The notes under the pieces were generated by a model. It was not told the DNA's origin. It did no database searches and saw only the letters and a list, made by a program, of their open reading frames with translations. Of a DNA stretch of 64,000 bases, positions 13,875-26,118 are shown piece by piece. The position numbers and the translations under genes were made by a program. The DNA is from Ophioderma brevispina (Eukaryota > Echinodermata > Ophiuroidea > Amphilepidida > Ophiodermatidae). The stretch's first letter is position 1. Every line of letters begins with the position of its first letter. The stretch is from positions 124,001-188,000 of the forward strand of contig JAMKCH010084967.1 in NCBI GenBank assembly GCA_023653785.1, in the 5' to 3' direction.

Positions 13875-13940
13875 ATCACACACCACCCACACCACACACA
13901 CACACCACACACACACACACACACCACACACACACACACT
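13875..13940. repeat. CA-type microsatellite with CCA interruptions
   Basis: An acac run is interrupted by ccac at intervals, giving a mixed (CA)n/(CCA) tract. It explains the His/Thr-rich and Cys/Val-rich open frames here, which are not genes. Confidence 0.95.
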
Positions 13941-15134
13941 GTAATGATCCAGTGGCAATTTACAGCAATACTGTAAAAATGAATGAAATTACAGGATCGT
14001 ATTTCTTTGCAATCGGCGCCTCGAAAATCCAGATGGGGCGGTCACTCTAAACATGACGTATCGTACCCGGGGTCCTAGTCCTCTGCCATTTCTTTTTTTT
14101 TTTTATATCAGCCCCGGATATCAGCTATGTATTGTGTAAAAGTTGTGTTTCATTTGGCCATAATTTACTAAAAAATATCATAGAATAAAATACAATAGAT
14201 AAAAACAACAGGCAGTGGTCAAAAAGTAAATCACTCAAAGTTGTAATTTTCATCATTAGGCTGTTCTTGTTTTATGCACCATGACTGCGAAAACAGACCC
14301 CTACTCCCTTAAATGTAAAGAGTGAGGTGAGGGAAAAGTCCAAATTAAAATTGAGAAATCAGTCTTAAAAGCTCTTAAAGATCGAAAATTCAAACCAAAT
14401 TCCATTGAATTTTCAATTGAATTTTAGACGTTTCCTCAACTCAATCTTTTAGATTGATTTTCAATCTTTGGTTTTAAGAGAGTACGCAGGGGGGAAATTC
14501 CTCAAAAGGGCCGAAAAGGTCCACTTATTGCTTGATTTGTGGATGAAGAGGTCCAAAATTGAGAGAAATTTTGACAAGTAAGCCCATTTTAGGGTGATGA
14601 GATGTTCAAAAAGGACCGGGGGAGTTGATTCACTTATACCAAACAAAAAAAAAACAAGGTCCACTGTTTTTTCGAGGTCCCGCCTCCCCCTCCCAAAAAA
14701 GTAATTCCTGCGTATGCGTCCCGTCCGCCTCGAGCAAAAGTAGGCCTAATTATTTTACATTAGACCTATACTTATTATCTCATTACAATTTATTGTTTGA
14801 ATCATTGCAGCCCGGGGCACGTAGCCAGTTTGCATCTGTTGGCAGCATTGTGGTTCGGAGGGGCAAAAACGCGGTCAGGGGAAAGTCAGCCCGACCAATG
14901 AAAAAATCGCCCCGATTGGAGGGTAGCGTCCAAAACGGCTGCTTTTGCCTCAAAGTTACCCAATTTTGCGGCAATTCTTCCAGGGGGTACTCTGCACCAC
15001 CCGCATGTCCCCATGAATTAGTCACTTAATGGCCACTTTTCTCCGACCCCATCACGCAACTGATTGGGTCTTTGGGAGCGGGAGTTCTTTGGCTGGCCCA
15101 TGTTGGCAGTAAATTTCCTTTCCTTTCCCCTGTC

Positions 15135-15570
15135 TCCTTATAGCTAATGTTGGGGGGAAATCTTGATAGCTCCTGACTTAACACGTTTAAGGCAGATTGA
15201 GGCATAGTGAAGTGTGAATTTGTGACAGCGAAAAAAGCAAATAGGCCTAAAGGAGATGGCTTGGAGAAAATATGTAGAGTCGCTGAAGTTGCATGATGTT
15301 AAATAGTGATCAACAACCGTTTATGACCGCTCCCACTCAATCAGCTAGCGGTTCATTTTGCAGTAATGTTCACCTGGCTTCATAGCTCATGTTGAGAAAG
15401 GGGGCATAAATCTTGACAGCTCTTGATTTAACACATGTGAGGCATATAAAGACAAATAATGGAGAAGGCTAGGAAAAATATTGTAATGTCTCTGAATTAT
15501 TGCGTTAATGGAAGAATGATCAACCCGTTTAGTGACCGCTCCAAGTCAAATAAGCTAGCGGTTGCGAAGA
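15135..15570. repeat. Two-unit direct repeat of about 210-240 bp
   Basis: Unit 1 (about 15135-15355) and unit 2 (about 15375-15565) share atagct(a/c)atgtt, aaatcttga(t/c)agctc, ga(t/a)caaccgttta or its variant, tgaccgctcc and agctagcggtt in the same order. They have diverged by substitutions and indels. Neither holds a coding signal I can support. Confidence 0.65.
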
Positions 15571-16269
15571 AGCGCGGGCAACCGCTAGTGATTGTAATTC
15601 GGCAGTCACCAATGTCACTGTGGCAATGTGTAAACTTGGAGATGATCGAAAATGGTGGTTGTGCACTTGTGTAACGGTAATATTATAGCATATGCGAACG
15701 GGAGACCACATTTCAAATTTAACGGGAGCACTTTGTGATCCGCAACTCTCATCCCCCGACTTGCCATCATTAGTATCATTATCAGTCTTGGTTCCATAAC
15801 GTTAGCCTATGGGAATTTGGTGAGGAAGTTCAACAGTTTTTTTAAAAAATTTCATTTATCACAGTGGTATTTAAAATTTAATTCAAACATCCTATTAATC
15901 AGTGATATTTTATTTTTCTTGCTAATGATGCTTTTAAAGTGTATTTTGTGATTGGATTAGGATGACATTAAGTGATTTTTCTCCCCATTGTGAATTTGTC
16001 TCTCTCAATGGTGCAAAATTCTGCAACATTTTGATGTTTTGGTAGCAATTTTGTGCCTTTAAATGCAATACTATTTTTGGATTTTATTAAATCTGAGATG
16101 TGTAAAGGTTTTTAATATGACATGTTCATTGACATGCGTATAACATGCCACAAAACATGATTCATTAACGATTGACCGTGCATTCCTTTTTAAAGGAATT
16201 TTTATTATCTGATCTATAGCTAATGACCAAGTTACACCTGTAAGCCAATAGAGGCTTTGTTTTGTGCCT

Positions 16270-16560
16270 TCTAAGAGCTTTCCTGCTTTTGTTATTTTGG
16301 GATTTTGCGACAGCAGATTCCTTATGCGTGTGTGTCATAAGCCCCATAGACCAAATTTCAGAAATTTGCTACTGTCCCAAAATTTTCCTCTATTCCCTAT
16401 ATACATAACTCCCACAGACCAAAATAGAATTTTGATGTGTTCCACATAAGACCGTAGACCAAATTTCAGAATTTTGCTGATTTCCCCATATGACTGATGA
16501 CAACATTTCAAATTTTTGCTACATTCTCCATAAAAGCCATTGGAGAATGAACTTTGCTGT
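16270..16560. repeat. Degenerate ~50-bp tandem repeat at the end of copy B
   Basis: Successive units carry cc(a/g)tagaccaaatttcag followed by aa(t/a)tttgct and a cataag/ccata motif. The array recurs at 45070-45300 in copy C, so it predates the duplication. Confidence 0.6.
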
Positions 16561-16600
16561 ATGACACTATGTAATGACACTATGTAATGACCTTACATTA

Positions 16601-16639
16601 ATTTATCCTGTGACCTGCTTAGCAGGTCACAGGATAAAT
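16601..16639. repeat. Nearly perfect 39-bp palindrome
   Basis: Two 19-base arms (atttatcctgtgacctgct and its reverse complement) flank a single central base. The sequence would form a hairpin with almost no loop. It sits directly after two copies of atgacactatgta. No element ends were recognised around it. Confidence 0.9.
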
Positions 16640-16689
16640 CTAATTTGAGATTAAAAGTCATCTAGAAGTCACTTGAGGTCTGTGTAAGA

Positions 16690-16957
16690 ACATTTGGTCA
16701 TGTGAATGCAAGAAATAGCTGCCATTTGAAGTGCAATAGCTGCCATTTGTCAGAATTTCCCATTAAGCACACTATCATGCCAATCTTTGGTCAGTGGCTC
16801 TTGAAATGGTTCTTCAGGTGACATCTTGCCTGAAGAACCATTTCAAGAGTCACTGACTTAAGGAAAGAGACATCCTATCCTAATACATGGCAGCACACAG
16901 ATGTATCGCATGGCAGCTATTGTGCTTACAACTTTCTTGCATTCACATGGCAACATT
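16690..16957. mobile_element. Foldback inverted-repeat element
   Basis: Outer arms: catgtgaatgcaagaaa near 16698-16714 pairs with tttcttgcattcacatg near 16933-16949. A middle block, caatagctgcca, pairs with tggcagctattg. Inner arms: cttgaaatggttcttcagg (16800-16818) pairs with cctgaagaaccatttcaag around a 10-base loop. The stepwise arms separated by unpaired stretches are typical of an old foldback MITE. Confidence 0.75.
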
Positions 16958-16959
16958 GA

Positions 16960-19186
16960 TATTTTTGCATGGTTATAAAGCTTTTATATACATTAGCCCT
17001 CACCTGAATTATTAAACCCAAATCAGCGCGCTTATGGGTAAACAGAACAATTTTATAATTAATGTCACCAGCGACATTAATTTAGCAGACGATGCTGAAA
17101 TGGCGTGTAACACAAGAAAACACATGCCAGAGTTGAATTCTCCCGTCATGTACCTTGTTTGACCGGTCTTTTAATATCATGAGTACAAATCTAGTGATAT
17201 TCATTAATAGACACATTTGTTGAATAAAGATACCTTAAAACTTAAGTTATCCTACAAATTACCTGGATGTTTTTAGCCTCTTATTAATGTCCCTATCTGC
17301 TTTTGGGTATGTTATTTTTATGTTTAAGATTGTGTCTCTATTCTTCCGATGGCCAAGATCATAATTTCAAGCAAATTGAAGAAATTTCAAATTTTCTGAA
17401 AAATGTGCCAGTGCCAGCTTTAAAAATGCTTCAAGCAGAGAAGTGGATGAGTATTCACTAAAGTTGTTCATAATTTGCTTGAAGGCCCAAATAAAAAAAA
17501 AGTTGTTAACTTCAGAGGGGTGCATATGGGACTCTTGCCAAATATTTTTAGTCCAATCTAAGAATGTCCTATACTCTTAACAAAAAACCCCCCACTATCA
17601 TGTTGGTTACTTTTTTAGTAAACATTAACAACTTCTTCCATTGACATTCCAAATCAACAAACACAATGATGGAATGTCATAACAGGCATGTTTACAAGCG
17701 TGATGCGCAGAAGTCTCAATTTCTGAACACCGTTCTGACTCTTACCTTGACTCGGCAGCATCACTAATATTTAAGCATCGAACAGTTGACCACTAAAGAC
17801 CTTATGTGACCTTTAAACCTGTTAAATGCATGTCTCTGGACCTGGCAATTTTAACTTGTAGTATTTATTGTTTATTTAATGATCAAGGGATACTCTCAAA
17901 AACTTCCTTATACTTTCTGCTTTCTTCAGCATAATTTCACTTCAATTCTTCCCTTCAGGTGATATTAAAATCTCATTTTCTTTTTTAGGCAAGTTGAGGG
18001 ACAAGGCTGTGGATCACAAAATGCCCTTTAAACATTTACACGTACCTTTACGAGTGTATTGTTTTGATCTGTGATTAGCACATTCGATGTTATTGAGTGT
18101 GGAGAATTTTGCTGTCTTGAGTGATGATATTAATAAAAGTGCTGAAATTTCAGATAAATCTGATAGGTACACAAAGTGGAAGATTTGTCAAACCAGCTTG
18201 ATAAGTTAATGTGCTGTATAGAGTATGAAGGGCAATATGCGGTTGTTTTTCCAAATGGTTCTCTTTCCTCCTTTCTGGCGTCATTTCCACAGTGTTCTCA
18301 TATCATAACATTTTTGTTGAATTTTCTGATAAGGAGTGGAAGCATGCTTGATAAGTTAACACTGAATGAGTTCAATATCTTAGAATTTTGACTGCAATAT
18401 GTTGTTGTTTTTCCCCTCAAACGTTTTTTCTTTTCCTTGTTTTGATATTTGTCGGTAGTATTATCATTTTCGCGGAATTTCTGATATAGATCAGGTGACT
18501 TATGCTGCAATATGTTCTTGTTTTTTCCCCAAAGGTGTTTACTTTGTGCTTCTGAATCATTTTAAATGGGGAAAGTTTTAAAAGCTGTTTGTGCATTTTA
18601 TCATTCATACTGGCTTGTTTACCTTGCCTGTAACACCATAGAAAAGGTGAAAAATGAAATTACCTTACCTCACTGGTTGTATGCTCAGTTAACCTTTTTT
18701 AAAATGCTCTGCCAGCTAAACGCTATGCCCAATTTACTTAAAACTTGGTAGGATGGTGAGGTGCCACAATATCATGTGTAGCTTTTGGCTGGAATAAAGG
18801 ACGAGGTCGTAATTTGGAAACACCAATGACGACCCATATCAAAGCACCCAAATTGGTTTGTGGTTTACACTCTGCTTTGCTGTAATTTCTTGTGATATTT
18901 TGGGTGAGTTGGCATATTCAATGAGGCTTGGTCATCATCATATGGTGTTGCATTTGGTTAGCTTATATTTGTATATATTTTTCAGAAATTATAGTTTTAA
19001 TGGCATGGTCCGATCACTAACAGCCTCGTCCCCAGGGACCCCAGATTTTACTGGAAGTGGTCAAAACTTTGGTATCAGAAGAAAGCTACTATTTTTCTCA
19101 TTTGCCCTGTGAAATCTTAGGGCTAAAGGATGTTGTTATGAGTGAAAATGTGCACTATTTTGGTCGACCAATATTAATTTTACACA
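16960..19186. other. Non-coding stretch with one element remnant
   Basis: No supported gene. The solo right end of a TTAA element family lies at about 17955-18027 (ggatcacaaaatgccct followed by TTAA) and matches the right end of 33419-33756. Around 18180-18540 there are loose direct repeats (gcaatatg, tgttttttcc, ttgataagttaa) that produce chance open frames. Confidence 0.5.
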
Positions 19187-19194
19187 TTACTCTA

Positions 19195-20636
19195 TAGGGC
19201 TGCACGACTAAGTTGCCAAAAGTCGCAGTCGCGACTATCAGCGATAGTCGCGACTACGACTATTGTTTGCTACTTGGCGACTATTTTAATGAAACTTCAG
19301 AAAGCATTAAAAATGATCTAAGAAATGCTCTACATCTGCAAGAAATATTATTCAAGGTGGTTATTACTAACATTACCTTAAATATTACTCCTCCTGAGTA
19401 AATGCAAATGCATGTTTTGCTCTAGATTAATACATTATATCAGTTTCACTGTTGAAATCGCAAGCCTATACTCTATAACCCGCGATGCCGTAACCAGTTG
19501 TCATTTTGTATTTTTCCTTGACATGGTAATTATACAATCATTTTACGATAAAAAAAACACTAGAACGATGTCTTATTGTGTCTGATGTTCATCAATGTTC
19601 ACAATTGAACTTGAACAGTGAAGAAGACTAGCTATGTCGCACTTCAATCGCAGATAATTAAAAAATGGTTTAGTGAATTTCTATTTACGTGAGAGTACGA
19701 AAGGTAGCGAGAAGATTCGGGGACTTCCCCCGAGTGTCTTTAGACTACCACGTGCGCGCGCGCGCCAGTTAACCTGTGCGGGGTGGATCCATTCTAAACA
19801 CAGACCAGAATTTGGCCGATTGCCGCGCACAAAACTTAATCTTGATCAAGTTACCGGGGGTCAAAGCACTGCGGGCATTAGGGGGTGGCGGCCAAGAATC
19901 CCAATTTTAGACGTCGCCATTAATTTAACATGTGATCAAAAAATTTGAAAAATCCTAAATTTGTTATGTTATAAAGCAATATTTTCGTATTCCAAAACTG
20001 TTGGAGCTTTAAGAACAACTCCAATGACCCACATCCACATCACAGCGCTTAATTTTGTTTATGGTTTGTGTCTGTATTGCTGTAGTCTATTTTTTGATTG
20101 CTTTGGTTTAGTTGCTGTGTCTAAAGAGGCTTGGCCGCCATCGTCTGGCGGGCATTGCAATCCAGTGGTGGTAAAGATTCAACTTCTTGTGACTTCCGGG
20201 TTTGGTTTGGTTCTCCACGTTGGTATGGCGCTTGTTGTATTGACAATGGCCTCAAAATAATCGAGTGTCGGCCAAATGCCGTCACAAAACATCGTCTTGC
20301 TGCAGTTATTTGTCATGGAATGACTAATTTTCTTTGAGTAAGTGAATAGAATCATGACATTGACGAAAACTAGCGCTTGTCATTTATTAAACTTTACGAT
20401 TGTTTGCTCTTGCGATAGAAAAGAAAATAAAGTGCATTTTCTTGCGTTGGATTTGTGTACAATATTGCATATCAGTACCGCTGAATTTACTGTGCACGTT
20501 TTGCTGTATCCTACACAAAACTTTAAGCGTCAATTTGTGACCAAATGTTGTCCCTTGATATCGCCATGACAGTCGTAGTCACGACTATTTAGCGGCGACT
20601 AGTCGTCTAGCAAAAAGCTAAAGTCGTGCAGCCCTA
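19195..20636. mobile_element. Non-autonomous hAT-like transposon
   Basis: Ends are TAGGGCTGCACGACT and AGTCGTGCAGCCCTA, a perfect 15-bp terminal inverted repeat, and this end sequence is the usual hAT type. The flanks are ttactcta (19187-19194) and atactcta (20637-20644), an 8-bp target duplication with one mismatch, as hAT elements make. Subterminal regions are packed with cgactat/agtcgcgact words, likely transposase-binding sites. The 1.4-kb interior has only short frames (for example 19673-19948 and 19961-20260) with no hAT transposase motif. It also holds a gcgcgcgcgcg run at 19755. Confidence 0.88.
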
Positions 20637-20644
20637 ATACTCTA

Positions 20645-21958
20645 TGGGGGATTAAAAAATCAGTTTTTAAGCTCATTTCAAAACGGGTTGACACTAGAAA
20701 CTTTACAGATGGGTTTTGTGGTAAAAGCCTTCAAGATGAAAAATTTATAGACTTAACCGGGCCATCCCCCTTTAAATGCTGTGGGCAGGCTAAAGGCTAT
20801 GCCTAATCATCAATGCCAAACTTATCATAAATCAAGTGATCACGCAACCATGGCGACCATTGGTTCGAGAACCGTCTTTTTTACTTTCAAACCAGTGCAA
20901 AAACAAATTAATTTATTATAATGTCAAAATAAATTATACTCCATAATTCTATGCCTGCTACTAGTTTACACAATTTCAGCTACTTTTTCTCATTAAGGAA
21001 TTTGGCATATTAATTAATTAATTAACCTTTCCCTGGACCTATGGGAGTTATGAACAATACCCTTGGAAAATCGATAGCTGCTTTATGCAAAATTACATTG
21101 ATATCTGCTTTTTTTCATAATTGTTTTTGTTATTTTTTTACCTTCTTCTCGGTAGTCCTGGGCCCTTTCCATGATAATTTCTGTGTATAGCTGGGTCTCC
21201 TCTATCTATGTATATGAGTAGCGAACGTACATCACAAATGCCAGGGTAAAATGCCGAATTACCGCCGGCACTTGTAATAGATCGTGAAGTTCACCACACA
21301 GCTCAAATTACACACGAAACGCCTATCTGCCGTTCACTGCATGCACGCCGTGTCCACACATCCATTAAATTGTATCATATGTCTTTTGCTGTCCGGCTCT
21401 CAAATTCACACATATCGGCAAACAGTTGGTTGACTAGTTCCTTCATTTATTCCAGATTTATAAAATATAATCCAAGGCTCCAAAATGTGGAACTTTATAC
21501 GAAATCAAACGTTTTGCGTCCGACTGTCCGCTGAATTTCACCGCCTTCTCACTAAGAAAAATCTACAGCGAGCGGACTTACTTGTGCTCAGTACTAGCTC
21601 ACAAGTTGACTATAGACTTGATCCAATTCTTGGACTTAAGCACGAACAGTTTGTAGAGATGCCCGCAGATAGTGTCATTGTCTTTTGGGGTTTTGTGGGC
21701 AATTTGCCAAAAGTTAGCATATTTTCCTTGAAACGAATGAAAAGAAGTGGCAAAAAAATCTAAAAAAATACCTTGGAAGTCTCAGGGGGTGCGTGAGGGT
21801 ATTTTAAGGAGAGGCAACAGTACAATCAAATCAACTTTGAAATGACCTTTTTAGGCCAAATGAGTTCTGATTTTCAATGTCAGCTGTCAGCTTTTGTCAT
21901 GAAAACTTAATTGGAAATTCAATCTGGCTACTTCTGACGCCAAAGTCCGGGAGAGGGT
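20645..21958. other. Non-coding stretch, no gene supported
   Basis: I see no repeat with clear ends. A 92-codon open frame at 21485-21763 (+) starts with MWNFIRN but lacks any motif I know and any clear splice signals. In this AT-rich context I treat it as chance. Confidence 0.45.
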
Positions 21959-21962
21959 TTAA

Positions 21963-22335
21963 ATAAAGGTGAATTTTGTGATTCCAGCATCACCTTCTGT
22001 TTTTTAATGGGCACTCGTATATCCTTGAGAAAAGGTTATTTTTACACAAAATTTGAGTTGATCCCAGATCTTGCAGTTTTATGTTATCAGCAAATGCTTT
22101 GTTTCCACAGTCCCATAGGCCCTGTGCTGTAATTTCTGTTTTTTTTTCTGTTCCATTACGGACCGAACATACAAAATTGCAATTTTTTTTAGCAGATACG
22201 ACCAATTTTAAATAAGATTTGGTAAACATGAAAAAAAAAAAAAAATTACTAAGGCTAACAGTTGCAATGATTAAAGAATCTCAACTTTTTTGAGGTAAAT
22301 CGTGGGACGAGGTTGTGGATCAGGAACATGCCCCT
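21963..22335. mobile_element. TTAA-flanked MITE, family 2
   Basis: Bounded by TTAA on both sides (21959-21962 and 22336-22339). The left end region gaattttgtgattcca and right end region tggatcaggaacatgcccct are weakly inverted. The interior shares ccacagtcccatagg and acaaaattg(c/t)(a/g)aattt with 33419-33756. TTAA targets are the hallmark of piggyBac-type transposition. It is non-autonomous. Confidence 0.7.
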
Positions 22336-22340
22336 TTAAT

Positions 22341-22392
22341 GAGCTTGGTAACAGAAGGATCAATATGGTGTCCTTCCGTTACCATGCTCATG
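22341..22392. repeat. Imperfect hairpin
   Basis: Arms gagcttggtaacagaagga and tccttccgttaccatgctc pair with two mismatches around a short loop. It adjoins the TTAA at the end of the preceding element. Confidence 0.7.
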
Positions 22393-23469
22393 TCACTTCA
22401 GTCATATTATTTTGTTCCTGATAAGAGTTAAGAAACATATGAACAGGAGGCTTGGTGACTGTAAACTAGAAAGAATAGATTTTGGGAACCTTATCTAAGC
22501 ATACTAAAATATGTAAATTCCCCGACTTGCAGATGTACACATGATATGGCTTGGCATAAAATGCCATCACCCCCAAGTTCTTCTCAGCATTTGAAGTGTG
22601 AGCTGTGGTATCAGGTTTAATTCCGTAATGACTATCGACGTAGATTGTAACAGACCAGGTGCTTCTTTTCTTTCTTTTTATAAAATTCTTAATTTCTCCC
22701 TACCAGTATCTTATCTCATCTTGATCACACATGAAAATAGTGAAAAGTATATCAACAACAAGGATCGTTGTCCGCTACCTCCCAATAGAGGGTTTTAATG
22801 CAAAAAGGTCGCCCATCTGCAATAGTCTACACTTGTTGGGTTGGCAGTATAAATTAAGAAGAACACAACTGACAAATGGCAGCTATGGCAGTAGGGCCTT
22901 CTTTGCACTAACCCTCACAATCCAAACAAGTAAATCTTTTGTAATATTGTTTTGGCGTTAGCTTCCTTCCGTCATCTGAGTTAACGTCGGTACCGGATTT
23001 GTTTTATTACGTCAATTTTTCTTTTATTCCTGGTGAAATTCCTGCAGTGTATTCAGGTAATAAAAGGTCTTTCAACCCTCAGGTCTGTGTAACGAAATGT
23101 CGTGTGGTTACTGGCTGCAAGTAATCTCATCTCATCTGTCAAAGTCCAATTACTGAATTAATTGGCCTGTGATCATGTAAATGACCCTTTTTTTTCTGGG
23201 TATTCTGGAATCAAATTAAGCCTAGCATTTGAAGATCATGTAGAAGCTGGTTATTTTTGGCGGTAATTTTTATTTTCACACAATTTTTGCAAATTGACAC
23301 AGACGTGTATAAAGACATCGTAATGTCTTGACCCCAAACTACTTATTGAATTCAAATAGGCAAGATCGGCAGCAAATCAAATTGGTAAATTACTCAGTTT
23401 TCAAACAATGTCCTGTTCTTTTCTGTGCTGCTCAGTCCTCTATCTATTTTCCCTATCTTAACCCTGGGG

Positions 23470-23840
23470 AGAGATCCTCACATATGAAATAGATCTGGGT
23501 GTAAGGCTGACACTTCCAAACCCGGGGGCATCGGAACAATGCTCCAAAAAATAAAGGGGTGATAATGGCCAAATTGACCAAGTAGGGTTTTTTGGGGTGA
23601 TAACTTGCACAAATCCGAAATGGGGCTTTGGGTGAATTTCTTGCAAAATTTTCCAAAAAACGGTCTTATGGCCCTTTGGGTGAAAATTTTAAATTTCCAC
23701 CGCAAAATCAGGAGCATTTGGTAGGTGGTAAAATTTTCAAAAAAAGTAACGAGGTCTTTGGTTGACATTTTCAAAATATGGGGTCTTTGGTAACAACGAT
23801 GCTGAAATGGGAGTCTTAAACAGCCCTACATACGCATCAC
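23470..23840 (-). repeat. Degenerate internally repeated segment
   Basis: The words ttttggggtgata, ctttgggtgaa and gtctttggt recur at short spacing. On the minus strand they give open frames with repeated Phe-Glu-Asn and Lys-Thr-Pro words. I do not recognise a protein. The repetition plus the absence of splice sites argue for a repeat rather than an exon. Confidence 0.45.
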
Positions 23841-23985
23841 CTCCAGATGGATTGCCCCCCTCCGATCTCAGCCGGGTCTTAATTTGAGTAGGCATAGAAC
23901 GGCAAATGAAAGGCCAATGACCTTTACCCCACATAAACGTCTAGCCCTCTTCTATTCTATTTATCCATTGTATGTCTTTGGTTAA

Positions 23986-24113
23986 AGTTCGTTGCCCCGA
24001 CCTTATTTTTGATAATGTGGTCAGTATCTGACCACATTATCAAAACCTTTTGTTTTTTGATAATGTGGTCGTAGCTGACACATTTCAAAAAATAACGGTC
24101 TGGGCATCGAACT
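23986..24113. mobile_element. Small TTAA-flanked hairpin MITE (128 bp)
   Basis: TTAA at 23982-23985 and 24114-24117. The terminal inverted repeat is AGTTCGTTGCCCCGACC against AGTTCGATGCCCAGACC. Inner arms contain gataatgtggtcag and its complement twice, so the element folds almost completely. Confidence 0.85.
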
Positions 24114-24282
24114 TTAAGAACGAAAGAAATACAATAGAAAGAAAAAGAAAGATTCAGTCTAAAACACTAGAGGAATCGGTTTACAATACCGTTCTGCCAT
24201 TGGCTTAGGGGTAGGGATTATTAAATTATTATCGCATATGGACACCGCCATGATCATAACATCTGTTTTTTAATCAACAACA

Positions 24283-24680
24283 GATAGAAATAGACAAACA
24301 AAACGTCTATCAGGCTGAATGCCACAGCGATACTGTTTTGTTATATGTGTGTAACAAGCAGGACTGTATTCAAAAAACAAATTCTTATTCGTCTAGAATG
24401 TATTTTTTACGGGTCAAAGTCAATTCCATAGCATGATTACTGTCAATATTCTGGAATTTAACTTTAGAATATTAATTAGGACCTAACACTGGCTGTAAAA
24501 CTGCATATCTAAATATATAAATTTGCAATTATAATACATAGTAACGAGACAAACATAAAAATTGTCAAGCTGAATGCCAGAGTATACTTAGGTGATATGT
24601 GTTTCGTAGCACGACTGATGAAATACTAAAGCTGTAGTGTCAAAGAATGACTTTTTACTGGTCAAAGGTGAATTCCACAA
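24283..24680. repeat. Diverged two-unit direct repeat
   Basis: Units at about 24283-24440 and 24543-24680 share agacaaac, caggctgaatgcca or caagctgaatgcca, gatatgtgt and ggtcaaagt(c)aattcca in the same order. No coding content was recognised. Confidence 0.5.
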
Positions 24681-25288
24681 ATAATGAGCGCGGATTTTGC
24701 AATAGATGCTAAATATATCAATTCATTACAAAGAAGAAATGTGATATATATTAAAAAAGACGAGTTCAAGCTCAACGACCTTACCTTACTTTTGCTTATT
24801 AGCTCTTTTTACGCCTCACAAAACGATCAGTGTGCCCTTGACTTGCTCTTATTAGTATTCATCTCAAATCGTCTTCTAAATCAATACCGCACCGAACCAA
24901 ATTGTCACAACAAACCACAACCAACGTGACTTGTGACCTCCCTTATGCTAGCTGATTACAAAATACTTAGCTGTATTCAAAACAAGTCGTTGAGGCTTAA
25001 CATTGTAAAGCTCTTCCGTTTAAATTGATTGCCTTATCAATTGAGTTTGAATACGATTATCCCATTTCTCAAAAGCTCGACTCCTTATTTGTTACCCCTA
25101 TTGTGAAGGATTCCTTTCAATAAGTCTAGGACTTTTACAACGACCATATAAGCAAATGTTGGCATTAAAGTGTTTTATTTGTAAAGAAAATGAATTAAAT
25201 CATAGCTAAGTATTATGAAAATGTACAGAAGACGCAAATTTTAATATTTTAAAGGTTTTAGCTTTCTTTTGCTCGACGTATTAGGTAT
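24681..25288. other. Non-coding stretch, no gene supported
   Basis: An 81-codon frame at 24684-24929 (+) has no recognisable domain and no clear splice context. I see no element ends before the TTAA at 25289. Confidence 0.45.
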
Positions 25289-25292
25289 TTAA

Positions 25293-25462
25293 AGACTAAG
25301 AAGTAGGACATTATCAGAAATAATGTGTCTTGTTCAGGCGTGTTTCGGCAGTTAGTCGCTTTGCAAGTTCTCGCCCCTCGGGGCTCGACTTGCAAGAGAA
25401 CTAACGGCGACCACGCCTGGAACAAGGACACATTATTTCTGCTAATGTCCTGCTCTGACCCT
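25293..25462. mobile_element. TTAA-flanked hairpin MITE (170 bp)
   Basis: TTAA at 25289-25292 and 25463-25466. The arms run aggacattatcagaaataat to attatttctgctaatgtcct, then aggcgtg to cacgcct, then cttgcaag around the centre ctcgccc...ggctcg. The arms are almost fully complementary with small bulges. Confidence 0.85.
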
Positions 25463-26118
25463 TTAACTAATACTTATAGCCCTGGCTTAATGTAATGGAG
25501 CGTGATTCAGTGCTATACTGTCGCACCATTTTTTTAACGTAGGTGGTTTTTGGGAAATTTATTTTGAGATGAGAATGTCCAAAAAAAATTGACCCACACA
25601 GGAGGTAAGCATTATAGGGTGACCCAAAAATGCAACCCATGATGACAACATCACATTGTCAGGCTTATTTTTTTGAGAGGTCACCCTGTATTAGTGAGTG
25701 GATGTCACTTACCTGATAATCTCGGTAGCATCGTATGCCTTACTTCATTAAAGAAGCTAATCCAGATTTGCACCATGGTGGTTTGCGGCAAATTACAAAG
25801 GTCTGTTTGCAGTCCATCTTTCAATTCCACTTATGGGGGCAAATTTACAATAACCCTAAACTTAATTGGGAATACAATAACACTCCCATGTTAAACTGAA
25901 TATAGATCAGAAGGCAAAGAAAAGGTCCTGCAACCTTTAGTCTGAATAGTAACATTTCGCAGCTCAAAAAATAATTAAGAAGGAAAATAAGGGTTATGAC
26001 GCCCAGTTGTACATCGTAAATACGAATCCGAATTTGTGGCCCTATTTCAGTTTCTATACTAGGAGACGTTCTTTCAGGGTATTATTTTTGTAAGGGTTTT
26101 CATTTTTGAACAATTGGT

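Larger units (their letters stand above)
12849..16181. mobile_element. Copy-B-specific 3.3-kb insertion, possible TIR element
   Basis: Copy C joins directly across this site (about 44908-44915: agataacatttttatctgat), so 3.3 kb is present only in copy B. The insert begins with GCACGGTC and ends with GACCGTGC, an 8-bp perfect inverted end. The first end also folds into a short hairpin (gcacgg...ccgtgc). No convincing target-site duplication is visible, so the superfamily is open. Inside are an AC microsatellite (13875-13940) and a two-unit direct repeat (15135-15570). No transposase was recognised. Confidence 0.45.
5412..16570 (+). repeat. Segmental duplication, copy B (long copy)
   Basis: From 5412 to about 8790 it repeats copy A, with the foldback element and the mariner derivative at the same relative sites. 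From about 8955 it continues with backbone matching 38750-45302. Examples are the shared text near 9085 and 38897, near 11250 and 41430, near 12240 and 44290, and near 16200 and 44915. Relative to the 36-kb copy it has an extra ~3.3 kb at 12849-16181 and its own ~275 bp at about 10975-11250. The last ~300 bases (16270-16560) are a degenerate ~50-bp repeat with the motif agaccaaatttcagaa. Similarity ends near 16560. Confidence 0.85.

Noticed and set aside
13736..14050. Cys/Val- and His/Thr-rich frames on both strands
   Set aside because: They are translations of the AC microsatellite.
21485..21763. 92-codon frame starting MWNFIRN
   Set aside because: No recognised domain, splice signal or composition shift; a chance frame of this length is expected here.
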